Positions 33,728 to 45,599 of a stretch of 64,000 nucleotides of DNA are shown piece after piece (position 1 is the stretch's first letter; the number at the start of each line of letters is the position of its first letter). Origin of the DNA: Bretschneidera sinensis. Its lineage: Eukaryota; Streptophyta; Magnoliopsida; Brassicales; Akaniaceae. The notes under the pieces were generated by a model, which was given only the letters and a program-made list of their open reading frames with translations, was not told the DNA's origin and searched no databases. The DNA lies in the NCBI GenBank assembly GCA_023935145.1, contig JALCZK010000215.1, forward strand, positions 1 through 64,000, in the 5' to 3' direction. The translations under genes and the position numbers were made by a program.

Positions 33728-34035
33728 CCCTTTTTACCCCTACTTTTTTCTTGAGCCACTTTAGCAATCAAGCGCGCCTCCGCAGTCAAGCGATCGTTAC
33801 TACCGACAAGGGACTGGTCATGGGCGAAAATGTACCGGATTGCCTCGCGCCGTAGCGGGATCGGTTTACCCTATTATGCTCCGCTTTTTCAGGGACAAAA
33901 TCTTGTGCGTCGAAGGTTTCCTGGTCTTTTCTCAACCGGAGTTGTCGTTTTCGGAGGTGGGGGACCACTGGGAAGTCCTCGTGTGCGTCGGTCGAAGTCC
34001 ACCTGCTTATATTCAGAGACCACCCATCACCTGAC

Positions 34036-34134
34036 GGGTACCGGATCCCATCAGAACTCCGCAGTTAAGCGTGCTTGGGCGAGAGTAGTACTAGGATGGG
34101 TGACCTCCTGGGAAGTCCTCGTGTTGCCACCCTC
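34036..34134 (+). pseudogene. 5S rRNA, S allele
   Basis: Unit 83 (33766-34172), T6. Confidence 0.9.
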
Positions 34135-34442
34135 CCCTTTTTACCCCTACTTTTTTCTTGAGCCACTTTAGCAATCAAGCGCGCCTCCGCAGTCAAGCGA
34201 TCGTTACTACCGACAAGGGACTGGTCATGGGCGAAAATGTACCGGATTGCCTCGCGCCGTAGCGGGATCGGTTTACCCTATTATGCTCCGCTTTTTCAGG
34301 GACAAAATCTTGTGCGTCGAAGGTTTCCTGGTCTTTTCTCAACCGGAGTTGTCGTTTTCGGAGGTGGGGGACCACTGGGAAGTCCTCGTGTGCGTCGGTC
34401 GAAGTCCACCTGCTTATATTCAGAGACCACCCATCACCTGAC

Positions 34443-34541
34443 GGGTACCGGATCCCATCAGAACTCCGCAGTTAAGCGTGCTTGGGCGAGAGTAGTACTA
34501 GGATGGGTGACCTCCTGGGAAGTCCTCGTGTTGCCACCCTC
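34443..34541 (+). pseudogene. 5S rRNA, S allele
   Basis: Unit 84 (34173-34579), T7. Confidence 0.9.
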
Positions 34542-34848
34542 CCCTTTTTACCCCTATTTTTTTCTTGAGCCACTTTAGCAATCAAGCGCGCCTCCGCAGT
34601 CAAGCGATCGTTACTACCGACAAGGGACTGGTCATGGGAGAAAATGTACCGGATTGCCTCGCGCCGTAGCGGGATCGGTTTACCCTATTATGCTCCGCTT
34701 TTTCAGGGACAAAATCTTGTGCGTCGATGGTTTCCTGGTCTTTTCTCAACCGGAGTTGTCGTTTTCGGAGGTGGGGGACCACTGGGAAGTCCTCGTGTGC
34801 GTCGGTCGAAGTCCACCTGCTTATATTCAGAGACCACCATCACCGGAC

Positions 34849-34969
34849 GGGTGCGATCATACCAGCACTAAAGCACCGGATCCCGTCAGAACTCCGCACA
34901 TAAGCGTGGTTGGGCGAGAGTAGTACTAGGATGGGTGACCTCCTGGGAAGTCCTCGTGTTGCCACCCTC
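34849..34969 (+). rRNA. 5S rRNA, L2t allele (A60 form)
   Basis: Unit 85 (34580-35007), T7; first unit with the second spacer change, C>A at 34639. Confidence 0.9.
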
Positions 34970-35277
34970 CCCTTTTTACCCCTATTTTTTTCTTGAGCCA
35001 CTTTAGCAATCAAGCGCGCCTCCGCAGTCAAGCGATCGTTACTACCGACAAGGGACTGGTCATGGGCGAAAATGTACCGGATTGCCTCGCGCCGTAGCGG
35101 GATCGGTTTACCCTATTATGCTCCGCTTTTTCAGGGACAAAATCTTGTGCGTCGAAGGTTTCCTGGTCTTTTCTCAACCGGAGTTGTCGTTTTCGGAGGT
35201 GGGGGACCACTGGGAAGTCCTCGTGTGCGTCGGTCGAAGTCCACCTGCTTATATTCAGAGACCACCCATCACCTGAC

Positions 35278-35376
35278 GGGTACCGGATCCCATCAGAACT
35301 CCGCAGTTAAGCGTGCTTGGGCGAGAGTAGTACTAGGATGGGTGACCTCCTGGGAAGTCCTCGTGTTGCCACCCTC
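35278..35376 (+). pseudogene. 5S rRNA, S allele
   Basis: Unit 86 (35008-35414), T7. Confidence 0.9.
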
Positions 35377-35683
35377 CCCTTTTTACCCCTATTTTTTTCT
35401 TGAGCCACTTTAGCAATCAAGCGCGCCTCCGCAGTCAAGCGATCGTTACTACCGACAAGGGACTGGTCATGGGAGAAAATGTACCGGATTGCCTCGCGCC
35501 GTAGCGGGATCGGTTTACCCTATTATGCTCCGCTTTTTCAGGGACAAAATCTTGTGCGTCGATGGTTTCCTGGTCTTTTCTCAACCGGAGTTGTCGTTTT
35601 CGGAGGTGGGGGACCACTGGGAAGTCCTCGTGTGCGTCGGTCGAAGTCCACCTGCTTATATTCAGAGACCACCATCACCGGAC

Positions 35684-35804
35684 GGGTGCGATCATACCAG
35701 CACTAAAGCACCGGATCCCGTCAGAACTCCGCACATAAGCGTGGTTGGGCGAGAGTAGTACTAGGATGGGTGACCTCCTGGGAAGTCCTCGTGTTGCCAC
35801 CCTC
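35684..35804 (+). rRNA. 5S rRNA, L2t allele (A60 form)
   Basis: Unit 87 (35415-35842), T6. Confidence 0.9.
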
Positions 35805-36112
35805 CCCTTTTTACCCCTACTTTTTTCTTGAGCCACTTTAGCAATCAAGCGCGCCTCCGCAGTCAAGCGATCGTTACTACCGACAAGGGACTGGTCATGG
35901 GCGAAAATGTACCGGATTGCCTCGCGCCGTAGCGGGATCGGTTTACCCTATTATGCTCCGCTTTTTCAGGGACAAAATCTTGTGCGTCGAAGGTTTCCTG
36001 GTCTTTTCTCAACCGGAGTTGTCGTTTTCGGAGGTGGGGGACCACTGGGAAGTCCTCGTGTGCGTCGGTCGAAGTCCACCTGCTTATATTCAGAGACCAC
36101 CCATCACCTGAC

Positions 36113-36211
36113 GGGTACCGGATCCCGTCAGAACTCCGCAGTTAAGCGTGCTTGGGCGAGAGTAGTACTAGGATGGGTGACCTCCTGGGAAGTCCTCGTG
36201 TTGCCACCCTC
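36113..36211 (+). pseudogene. 5S rRNA, S allele with A37G
   Basis: Unit 88 (35843-36249), T6. G at 36127 is the L-allele base at 5S position 37 inside an otherwise S gene; shared with unit 124. Confidence 0.9.
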
Positions 36212-36519
36212 CCCTTTTTACCCCTACTTTTTTCTTGAGCCACTTTAGCAATCAAGCGCGCCTCCGCAGTCAAGCGATCGTTACTACCGACAAGGGACTG
36301 GTCATGGGCGAAAATGTACCGGATTGCCTCGCGCCGTAGCGGGATCGGTTTACCCTATTATGCTCCGCTTTTTCAGGGACAAAATCTTGTGCGTCGAAGG
36401 TTTCCTGGTCTTTTCTCAACCGGAGTTGTCGTTTTCGGAGGTGGGGGACCACTGGGAAGTCCTCGTGTGCGTCGGTCGAAGTCCACCTGCTTATATTCAG
36501 AGACCACCCATCACCTGAC

Positions 36520-36618
36520 GGGTACCGGATCCCATCAGAACTCCGCAGTTAAGCGTGCTTGGGCGAGAGTAGTACTAGGATGGGTGACCTCCTGGGAAGT
36601 CCTCGTGTTGCCACCCTC
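36520..36618 (+). pseudogene. 5S rRNA, S allele
   Basis: Unit 89 (36250-36656), T6. Confidence 0.9.
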
Positions 36619-36926
36619 CCCTTTTTACCCCTACTTTTTTCTTGAGCCACTTTAGCAATCAAGCGCGCCTCCGCAGTCAAGCGATCGTTACTACCGACAA
36701 GGGACTGGTCATGGGCGAAAATGTACCGGATTGCCTCGCGCCGTAGCGGGATCGGTTTACCCTATTATGCTCCGCTTTTTCAGGGACAAAATCTTGTGCG
36801 TCGAAGGTTTCCTGGTCTTTTCTCAACCGGAGTTGTCGTTTTCGGAGGTGGGGGACCACTGGGAAGTCCTCGTGTGCGTCGGTCGAAGTCCACCTGCTTA
36901 TATTCAGAGACCACCCATCACCTGAC

Positions 36927-37025
36927 GGGTACCGGATCCCATCAGAACTCCGCAGTTAAGCGTGCTTGGGCGAGAGTAGTACTAGGATGGGTGACCTCCT
37001 GGGAAGTCCTCGTGTTGCCACCCTC
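36927..37025 (+). pseudogene. 5S rRNA, S allele
   Basis: Unit 90 (36657-37063), T6. Confidence 0.9.
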
Positions 37026-37333
37026 CCCTTTTTACCCCTACTTTTTTCTTGAGCCACTTTAGCAATCAAGCGCGCCTCCGCAGTCAAGCGATCGTTACTA
37101 CCGACAAGGGACTGGTCATGGGCGAAAATGTACCGGATTGCCTCGCGCCGTAGCGGGATCGGTTTACCCTATTATGCTCCGCTTTTTCAGGGACAAAATC
37201 TTGTGCGTCGAAGGTTTCCTGGTCTTTTCTCAACCGGAGTTGTCGTTTTCGGAGGTGGGGGACCACTGGGAAGTCCTCGTGTGCGTCGGTCGAAGTCCAC
37301 CTGCTTATATTCAGAGACCACCCATCACCTGAC

Positions 37334-37432
37334 GGGTACCGGATCCCATCAGAACTCCGCAGTTAAGCGTGCTTGGGCGAGAGTAGTACTAGGATGGGTG
37401 ACCTCCTGGGAAGTCCTCGTGTTGCCACCCTC
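37334..37432 (+). pseudogene. 5S rRNA, S allele
   Basis: Unit 91 (37064-37470), T6. Confidence 0.9.
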
Positions 37433-37737
37433 CCCTTTTTACCCCTACTTTTTTCTTGAGCCACTTTAGCAATCAAGCGCGCCTCCGCAGTCAAGTCGTT
37501 ACTACCGACAAGGGACTGGTCATGGGCGAAAATGTACCGGATTGCCTCGCGCCGTAGCGGGATCGGTTTACCCTATTATGCTCCGCTTTTTCAGGGACAA
37601 AATCTTGTGCGTCGAAGGTTTCCTGGTCTTTTCTCAACCGGAGTTGTCGTTTTCGGAGGTGGGGGACCACTGGGAAGTCCTCGTGTGCGTCGGTCGAAGT
37701 CCACCTGCTTATATTCAGAGACCACCCATCACCTGAC

Positions 37738-37836
37738 GGGTACCGGATCCCATCAGAACTCCGCAGTTAAGCGTGCTTGGGCGAGAGTAGTACTAGGATG
37801 GGTGACCTCCTGGGAAGTCCTCGTGTTGCCACCCTC
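37738..37836 (+). pseudogene. 5S rRNA, S allele
   Basis: Unit 92 (37471-37874, 404 bp), T6; 3-bp spacer deletion after 37495. Confidence 0.9.
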
Positions 37837-38146
37837 CCCTTTTTACCCCTACTTTTTTCTTGAGCCACTTTAGCAATCAAGCGCGCCTCCGCAGTCAAGC
37901 GATCGTTACTACCGACAAGGGACTGGTCATGGGCGAAAATGTACCGGATTGCCTCGCGCCGTAGCGGGATCGGTTTTACCCTATTATGCTCCGCTTTTTC
38001 AGGGACAAAATCTTGTGCGTCGAAGGTTTCCTGGTCTTTTCTCAACCGGAGTTGTCGTTTTCGGAGGTGGGGGACCACTGGGAAGTCCTCGTGTGCGTCG
38101 GTCGAAGTCCACCTGCTTATAATTCAGAGACCACCCATCACCTGAC

Positions 38147-38245
38147 GGGTACCGGATCCCATCAGAACTCCGCAGTTAAGCGTGCTTGGGCGAGAGTAGT
38201 ACTAGGATGGGTGACCTCCTGGGAAGTCCTCGTGTTGCCACCCTC
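38147..38245 (+). pseudogene. 5S rRNA, S allele
   Basis: Unit 93 (37875-38283, 409 bp), T6; extra T near 37974-37977 and extra A near 38121 within the TATA-like motif. Confidence 0.9.
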
Positions 38246-38554
38246 CCCTTTTTACCCCTACTTTTTTCTTGAGCCACTTTAGCAATCAAGCGCGCCTCCG
38301 CAGTCAAGCGATCGTTACTACCGACAAGGGACTGGTCATGGGCGAAAATGTACCGGATTGCCTCGCGCCGTAGCGGGATCGGTTTACCCTATTATGCTCC
38401 GCTTTTTCAGGGACAAAATCTTGTGCGTCGAAGGTTTCCTGGTCTTTTCTCAACCGGAGTTGTCGTTTTCGGAGGTGGGGGACCACTGGGAAGTCCTCGT
38501 GTGCGTCGGTCGAAGTCCACCTGCTTATATTCAGAGACCACCCCATCACCTGAC

Positions 38555-38653
38555 GGGTACCGGATCCCATCAGAACTCCGCAGTTAAGCGTGCTTGGGCG
38601 AGAGTAGTACTAGGATGGGTGACCTCCTGGGAAGTCCTCGTGTTGCCACCCTC
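38555..38653 (+). pseudogene. 5S rRNA, S allele
   Basis: Unit 94 (38284-38691, 408 bp), T7; extra C at 38541-38544. Confidence 0.9.
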
Positions 38654-38960
38654 CCCTTTTTACCCCTATTTTTTTCTTGAGCCACTTTAGCAATCAAGCG
38701 CGCCTCCGCAGTCAAGCGATCGTTACTACCGACAAGGGACTGGTCATGGGAGAAAATGTACCGGATTGCCTCGCGCCGTAGCGGGATCGGTTTACCCTAT
38801 TATGCTCCGCTTTTTCAGGGACAAAATCTTGTGCGTCGATGGTTTCCTGGTCTTTTCTCAACCGGAGTTGTCGTTTTCGGAGGTGGGGGACCACTGGGAA
38901 GTCCTCGTGTGCGTCGGTCGAAGTCCACCTGCTTATATTCAGAGACCACCATCACCGGAC

Positions 38961-39081
38961 GGGTGCGATCATACCAGCACTAAAGCACCGGATCCCGTCA
39001 GAACTCCGCACATAAGCGTGGTTGGGCGAGAGTAGTACTAGGATGGGTGACCTCCTGGGAAGTCCTCGTGTTGCCACCCTC
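38961..39081 (+). rRNA. 5S rRNA, L2t allele (A60 form)
   Basis: Unit 95 (38692-39119), T7. Confidence 0.9.
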
Positions 39082-39389
39082 CCCTTTTTACCCCTATTTT
39101 TTTCTTGAGCCACTTTAGCAATCAAGCGCGCCTCCGCAGTCAAGCGATCGTTACTACCGACAAGGGACTGGTCATGGGCGAAAATGTACCGGATTGCCTC
39201 GCGCCGTAGCGGGATCGGTTTACCCTATTATGCTCCGCTTTTTCAGGGACAAAATCTTGTGCGTCGAAGGTTTCCTGGTCTTTTCTCAACCGGAGTTGTC
39301 GTTTTCGGAGGTGGGGGACCACTGGGAAGTCCTCGTGTGCGTCGGTCGAAGTCCACCTGCTTATATTCAGAGACCACCCATCACCTGAC

Positions 39390-39488
39390 GGGTACCGGAT
39401 CCCATCAGAACTCCGCAGTTAAGCGTGCTTGGGCGAGAGTAGTACTAGGATGGGTGACCTCCTGGGAAGTCCTCGTGTTGCCACCCTC
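39390..39488 (+). pseudogene. 5S rRNA, S allele
   Basis: Unit 96 (39120-39526), T7. Confidence 0.9.
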
Positions 39489-39795
39489 CCCTTTTTACCC
39501 CTATTTTTTTCTTGAGCCACTTTAGCAATCAAGCGCGCCTCCGCAGTCAAGCGATCGTTACTACCGACAAGGGACTGGTCATGGGAGAAAATGTACCGGA
39601 TTGCCTCGCGCCGTAGCGGGATCGGTTTACCCTATTATGCTCCGCTTTTTCAGGGACAAAATCTTGTGCGTCGATGGTTTCCTGGTCTTTTCTCAACCGG
39701 AGTTGTCGTTTTCGGAGGTGGGGGACCACTGGGAAGTCCTCGTGTGCGTCGGTCGAAGTCCACCTGCTTATATTCAGAGACCACCATCACCGGAC

Positions 39796-39916
39796 GGGTG
39801 CGATCATACCAGCACTAAAGCACCGGATCCCGTCAGAACTCCGCACATAAGCGTGGTTGGGCGAGAGTAGTACTAGGATGGGTGACCTCCTGGGAAGTCC
39901 TCGTGTTGCCACCCTC
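39796..39916 (+). rRNA. 5S rRNA, L2t allele (A60 form)
   Basis: Unit 97 (39527-39954), T6. Confidence 0.9.
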
Positions 39917-40225
39917 CCCTTTTTACCCCTACTTTTTTCTTGAGCCACTTTAGCAATCAAGCGCGCCTCCGCAGTCAAGCGATCGTTACTACCGACAAGG
40001 GACTGGTCATGGGCGAAAATGTACCGGATTGCCTCGCGCCGTAGCGGGATCGGTTTACCCTATTATGCTCCGCTTTTTCAGGGACAAAAATCTTGTGCGT
40101 CGAAGGTTTCCTGGTCTTTTCTCAACCGGAGTTGTCGTTTTCGGAGGTGGGGGACCACTGGGAAGTCCTCGTGTGCGTCGGTCGAAGTCCACCTGCTTAT
40201 ATTCAGAGACCACCCATCACCTGAC

Positions 40226-40324
40226 GGGTACCGGATCCCATCAGAACTCCGCAGTTAAGCGTGCTTGGGCGAGAGTAGTACTAGGATGGGTGACCTCCTG
40301 GGAAGTCCTCGTGTTGCCACCCTC
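40226..40324 (+). pseudogene. 5S rRNA, S allele
   Basis: Unit 98 (39955-40362, 408 bp), T7; extra A in the run at 40086-40090. Confidence 0.9.
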
Positions 40325-40631
40325 CCCTTTTTACCCCTATTTTTTTCTTGAGCCACTTTAGCAATCAAGCGCGCCTCCGCAGTCAAGCGATCGTTACTAC
40401 CGACAAGGGACTGGTCATGGGAGAAAATGTACCGGATTGCCTCGCGCCGTAGCGGGATCGGTTTACCCTATTATGCTCCGCTTTTTCAGGGACAAAATCT
40501 TGTGCGTCGATGGTTTCCTGGTCTTTTCTCAACCGGAGTTGTCGTTTTCGGAGGTGGGGGACCACTGGGAAGTCCTCGTGTGCGTCGGTCGAAGTCCACC
40601 TGCTTATATTCAGAGACCACCATCACCGGAC

Positions 40632-40752
40632 GGGTGCGATCATACCAGCACTAAAGCACCGGATCCCGTCAGAACTCCGCACATAAGCGTGGTTGGGCGA
40701 GAGTAGTACTAGGATGGGTGACCTCCTGGGAAGTCCTCGTGTTGCCACCCTC
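40632..40752 (+). rRNA. 5S rRNA, L2t allele (A60 form)
   Basis: Unit 99 (40363-40790), T7. Confidence 0.9.
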
Positions 40753-41060
40753 CCCTTTTTACCCCTATTTTTTTCTTGAGCCACTTTAGCAATCAAGCGC
40801 GCCTCCGCAGTCAAGCGATCGTTACTACCGACAAGGGACTGGTCATGGGCGAAAATGTACCGGATTGCCTCGCGCCGTAGCGGGATCGGTTTACCCTATT
40901 ATGCTCCGCTTTTTCAGGGACAAAATCTTGTGCGTCGAAGGTTTCCTGGTCTTTTCTCAACCGGAGTTGTCGTTTTCGGAGGTGGGGGACCACTGGGAAG
41001 TCCTCGTGTGCGTCGGTCGAAGTCCACCTGCTTATATTCAGAGACCACCCATCACCTGAC

Positions 41061-41159
41061 GGGTACCGGATCCCATCAGAACTCCGCAGTTAAGCGTGCT
41101 TGGGCGAGAGTAGTACTAGGATGGGTGACCTCCTGGGAAGTCCTCGTGTTGCCACCCTC
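41061..41159 (+). pseudogene. 5S rRNA, S allele
   Basis: Unit 100 (40791-41197), T7. Confidence 0.9.
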
Positions 41160-41467
41160 CCCTTTTTACCCCTATTTTTTTCTTGAGCCACTTTAGCAAT
41201 CAAGCGCGCCTCCGCAGTCAAGCGATCGTTACTACCGACAAGGGACTGGTCATGGGAGAAAATGTACCGGATTGCCTCGCGCCGTAGCGGGATCGGTTTA
41301 CCCTATTATGCTCCGCTTTTTCAGGGACAAAATCTTGTGCGTCGATGGTTTCCTGGTCTTTTCTCAACCGGAGTTGTCGTTTTCGGAGGTGGGGGACCAC
41401 TGGGAAGTCCTCGTGTGCGTCGGTCGAAGTCCACCTGCTTATATTCAGAGACCACCCATCACCTGAC

Positions 41468-41566
41468 GGGTACCGGATCCCATCAGAACTCCGCAGTTAA
41501 GCGTGCTTGGGCGAGAGTAGTACTAGGATGGGTGACCTCCTGGGAAGTCCTCGTGTTGCCACCCTC
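41468..41566 (+). pseudogene. 5S rRNA, S allele in L2t-derived unit (recombinant)
   Basis: Unit 101 (41198-41604), T6. The spacer has both L2t markers (A at unit position 60, T at 149, window 41346), but the gene and adjoining upstream bases are S. The switch lies between 41347 and about 41458. It occupies the slot where an L2t(T6) unit is expected. Confidence 0.9.
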
Positions 41567-41874
41567 CCCTTTTTACCCCTACTTTTTTCTTGAGCCACTT
41601 TAGCAATCAAGCGCGCCTCCGCAGTCAAGCGATCGTTACTACCGACAAGGGACTGGTCATGGGCGAAAATGTACCGGATTGCCTCGCGCCGTAGCGGGAT
41701 CGGTTTACCCTATTATGCTCCGCTTTTTCAGGGACAAAATCTTGTGCGTCGAAGGTTTCCTGGTCTTTTCTCAACCGGAGTTGTCGTTTTCGGAGGTGGG
41801 GGACCACTGGGAAGTCCTCGTGTGCGTCGGTCGAAGTCCACCTGCTTATATTCAGAGACCACCCATCACCTGAC

Positions 41875-41973
41875 GGGTACCGGATCCCATCAGAACTCCG
41901 CAGTTAAGCGTGCTTGGGCGAGAGTAGTACTAGGATGGGTGACCTCCTGGGAAGTCCTCGTGTTGCCACCCTC
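41875..41973 (+). pseudogene. 5S rRNA, S allele
   Basis: Unit 102 (41605-42011), T6. Confidence 0.9.
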
Positions 41974-42281
41974 CCCTTTTTACCCCTACTTTTTTCTTGA
42001 GCCACTTTAGCAATCAAGCGCGCCTCCGCAGTCAAGCGATCGTTACTACCGACAAGGGACTGGTCATGGGCGAAAATGTACCGGATTGCCTCGCGCCGTA
42101 GCGGGATCGGTTTACCCTATTATGCTCCGCTTTTTCAGGGACAAAATCTTGTGCGTCGAAGGTTTCCTGGTCTTTTCTCAACCGGAGTTGTCGTTTTCGG
42201 AGGTGGGGGACCACTGGGAAGTCCTCGTGTGCGTCGGTCGAAGTCCACCTGCTTATATTCAGAGACCACCCATCACCTGAC

Positions 42282-42380
42282 GGGTACCGGATCCCATCAG
42301 AACTCCGCAGTTAAGCGTGCTTGGGCGAGAGTAGTACTAGGATGGGTGACCTCCTGGGAAGTCCTCGTGTTGCCACCCTC
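42282..42380 (+). pseudogene. 5S rRNA, S allele
   Basis: Unit 103 (42012-42418), T6. Confidence 0.9.
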
Positions 42381-42688
42381 CCCTTTTTACCCCTACTTTT
42401 TTCTTGAGCCACTTTAGCAATCAAGCGCGCCTCCGCAGTCAAGCGATCGTTACTACCGACAAGGGACTGGTCATGGGCGAAAATGTACCGGATTGCCTCG
42501 CGCCGTAGCGGGATCGGTTTACCCTATTATGCTCCGCTTTTTCAGGGACAAAATCTTGTGCGTCGAAGGTTTCCTGGTCTTTTCTCAACCGGAGTTGTCG
42601 TTTTCGGAGGTGGGGGACCACTGGGAAGTCCTCGTGTGCGTCGGTCGAAGTCCACCTGCTTATATTCAGAGACCACCCATCACCTGAC

Positions 42689-42787
42689 GGGTACCGGATC
42701 CCATCAGAACTCCGCAGTTAAGCGTGCTTGGGCGAGAGTAGTACTAGGATGGGTGACCTCCTGGGAAGTCCTCGTGTTGCCACCCTC
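42689..42787 (+). pseudogene. 5S rRNA, S allele
   Basis: Unit 104 (42419-42825), T7. Confidence 0.9.
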
Positions 42788-43094
42788 CCCTTTTTACCCC
42801 TATTTTTTTCTTGAGCCACTTTAGCAATCAAGCGCGCCTCCGCAGTCAAGCGATCGTTACTACCGACAAGGGACTGGTCATGGGAGAAAATGTACCGGAT
42901 TGCCTCGCGCCGTAGCGGGATCGGTTTACCCTATTATGCTCCGCTTTTTCAGGGACAAAATCTTGTGCGTCGATGGTTTCCTGGTCTTTTCTCAACCGGA
43001 GTTGTCGTTTTCGGAGGTGGGGGACCACTGGGAAGTCCTCGTGTGCGTCGGTCGAAGTCCACCTGCTTATATTCAGAGACCACCATCACCGGAC

Positions 43095-43215
43095 GGGTGC
43101 GATCATACCAGCACTAAAGCACCGGATCCCGTCAGAACTCCGCACATAAGCGTGGTTGGGCGAGAGTAGTACTAGGATGGGTGACCTCCTGGGAAGTCCT
43201 CGTGTTGCCACCCTC
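43095..43215 (+). rRNA. 5S rRNA, L2t allele (A60 form)
   Basis: Unit 105 (42826-43253), T7. Confidence 0.9.
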
Positions 43216-43523
43216 CCCTTTTTACCCCTATTTTTTTCTTGAGCCACTTTAGCAATCAAGCGCGCCTCCGCAGTCAAGCGATCGTTACTACCGACAAGGG
43301 ACTGGTCATGGGCGAAAATGTACCGGATTGCCTCGCGCCGTAGCGGGATCGGTTTACCCTATTATGCTCCGCTTTTTCAGGGACAAAATCTTGTGCGTCG
43401 AAGGTTTCCTGGTCTTTTCTCAACCGGAGTTGTCGTTTTCGGAGGTGGGGGACCACTGGGAAGTCCTCGTGTGCGTCGGTCGAAGTCCACCTGCTTATAT
43501 TCAGAGACCACCCATCACCTGAC

Positions 43524-43622
43524 GGGTACCGGATCCCATCAGAACTCCGCAGTTAAGCGTGCTTGGGCGAGAGTAGTACTAGGATGGGTGACCTCCTGGG
43601 AAGTCCTCGTGTTGCCACCCTC
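43524..43622 (+). pseudogene. 5S rRNA, S allele
   Basis: Unit 106 (43254-43660), T7. Confidence 0.9.
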
Positions 43623-43929
43623 CCCTTTTTACCCCTATTTTTTTCTTGAGCCACTTTAGCAATCAAGCGCGCCTCCGCAGTCAAGCGATCGTTACTACCG
43701 ACAAGGGACTGGTCATGGGAGAAAATGTACCGGATTGCCTCGCGCCGTAGCGGGATCGGTTTACCCTATTATGCTCCGCTTTTTCAGGGACAAAATCTTG
43801 TGCGTCGATGGTTTCCTGGTCTTTTCTCAACCGGAGTTGTCGTTTTCGGAGGTGGGGGACCACTGGGAAGTCCTCGTGTGCGTCGGTCGAAGTCCACCTG
43901 CTTATATTCAGAGACCACCATCACCGGAC

Positions 43930-44050
43930 GGGTGCGATCATACCAGCACTAAAGCACCGGATCCCGTCAGAACTCCGCACATAAGCGTGGTTGGGCGAGA
44001 GTAGTACTAGGATGGGTGACCTCCTGGGAAGTCCTCGTGTTGCCACCCTC
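43930..44050 (+). rRNA. 5S rRNA, L2t allele (A60 form)
   Basis: Unit 107 (43661-44088), T6. Confidence 0.9.
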
Positions 44051-44358
44051 CCCTTTTTACCCCTACTTTTTTCTTGAGCCACTTTAGCAATCAAGCGCGC
44101 CTCCGCAGTCAAGCGATCGTTACTACCGACAAGGGACTGGTCATGGGCGAAAATGTACCGGATTGCCTCGCGCCGTAGCGGGATCGGTTTACCCTATTAT
44201 GCTCCGCTTTTTCAGGGACAAAATCTTGTGCGTCGAAGGTTTCCTGGTCTTTTCTCAACCGGAGTTGTCGTTTTCGGAGGTGGGGGACCACTGGGAAGTC
44301 CTCGTGTGCGTCGGTCGAAGTCCACCTGCTTATATTCAGAGACCACCCATCACCTGAC

Positions 44359-44457
44359 GGGTACCGGATCCCATCAGAACTCCGCAGTTAAGCGTGCTTG
44401 GGCGAGAGTAGTACTAGGATGGGTGACCTCCTGGGAAGTCCTCGTGTTGCCACCCTC
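44359..44457 (+). pseudogene. 5S rRNA, S allele
   Basis: Unit 108 (44089-44495), T7. Confidence 0.9.
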
Positions 44458-44764
44458 CCCTTTTTACCCCTATTTTTTTCTTGAGCCACTTTAGCAATCA
44501 AGCGCGCCTCCGCAGTCAAGCGATCGTTACTACCGACAAGGGACTGGTCATGGGAGAAAATGTACCGGATTGCCTCGCGCCGTAGCGGGATCGGTTTACC
44601 CTATTATGCTCCGCTTTTTCAGGGACAAAATCTTGTGCGTCGATGGTTTCCTGGTCTTTTCTCAACCGGAGTTGTCGTTTTCGGAGGTGGGGGACCACTG
44701 GGAAGTCCTCGTGTGCGTCGGTCGAAGTCCACCTGCTTATATTCAGAGACCACCATCACCGGAC

Positions 44765-44885
44765 GGGTGCGATCATACCAGCACTAAAGCACCGGATCCC
44801 GTCAGAACTCCGCACATAAGCGTGGTTGGGCGAGAGTAGTACTAGGATGGGTGACCTCCTGGGAAGTCCTCGTGTTGCCACCCTC
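44765..44885 (+). rRNA. 5S rRNA, L2t allele (A60 form)
   Basis: Unit 109 (44496-44923), T7. Confidence 0.9.
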
Positions 44886-45193
44886 CCCTTTTTACCCCTA
44901 TTTTTTTCTTGAGCCACTTTAGCAATCAAGCGCGCCTCCGCAGTCAAGCGATCGTTACTACCGACAAGGGACTGGTCATGGGCGAAAATGTACCGGATTG
45001 CCTCGCGCCGTAGCGGGATCGGTTTACCCTATTATGCTCCGCTTTTTCAGGGACAAAATCTTGTGCGTCGAAGGTTTCCTGGTCTTTTCTCAACCGGAGT
45101 TGTCGTTTTCGGAGGTGGGGGACCACTGGGAAGTCCTCGTGTGCGTCGGTCGAAGTCCACCTGCTTATATTCAGAGACCACCCATCACCTGAC

Positions 45194-45292
45194 GGGTACC
45201 GGATCCCATCAGAACTCCGCAGTTAAGCGTGCTTGGGCGAGAGTAGTACTAGGATGGGTGACCTCCTGGGAAGTCCTCGTGTTGCCACCCTC
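45194..45292 (+). pseudogene. 5S rRNA, S allele
   Basis: Unit 110 (44924-45330), T7. Confidence 0.9.
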
Positions 45293-45599
45293 CCCTTTTT
45301 ACCCCTATTTTTTTCTTGAGCCACTTTAGCAATCAAGCGCGCCTCCGCAGTCAAGCGATCGTTACTACCGACAAGGGACTGGTCATGGGAGAAAATGTAC
45401 CGGATTGCCTCGCGCCGTAGCGGGATCGGTTTACCCTATTATGCTCCGCTTTTTCAGGGACAAAATCTTGTGCGTCGATGGTTTCCTGGTCTTTTCTCAA
45501 CCGGAGTTGTCGTTTTCGGAGGTGGGGGACCACTGGGAAGTCCTCGTGTGCGTCGGTCGAAGTCCACCTGCTTATATTCAGAGACCACCATCACCGGAC

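Larger units (their letters stand above)
23896..35007 (+). repeat. Nine-unit, 3704-bp register x 3
   Basis: L1d units start at 23896, 27600 and 31304, exactly 3704 bp apart, each followed by S(240T). Each segment holds one L1d, one L2 or L2t and seven S units, but the L2-type unit sits in a different slot (6th, 7th, 9th). A private T>A at 29769 recurs at 33473, exactly 3704 bp on, supporting duplication of the second segment into the third. Confidence 0.75.
34173..35842 (+). repeat. S/L2t four-unit module (1670 bp), first copy
   Basis: Order S(T7), L2t(T7), S(T7), L2t(T6). The same module is seen at 38284-39954 (1671 bp, one extra base), 42419-44088, 44089-45758, 47387-49056 and 49057-50726. 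At 39955-41604 it occurs with its fourth unit converted to an S gene. Confidence 0.8.
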
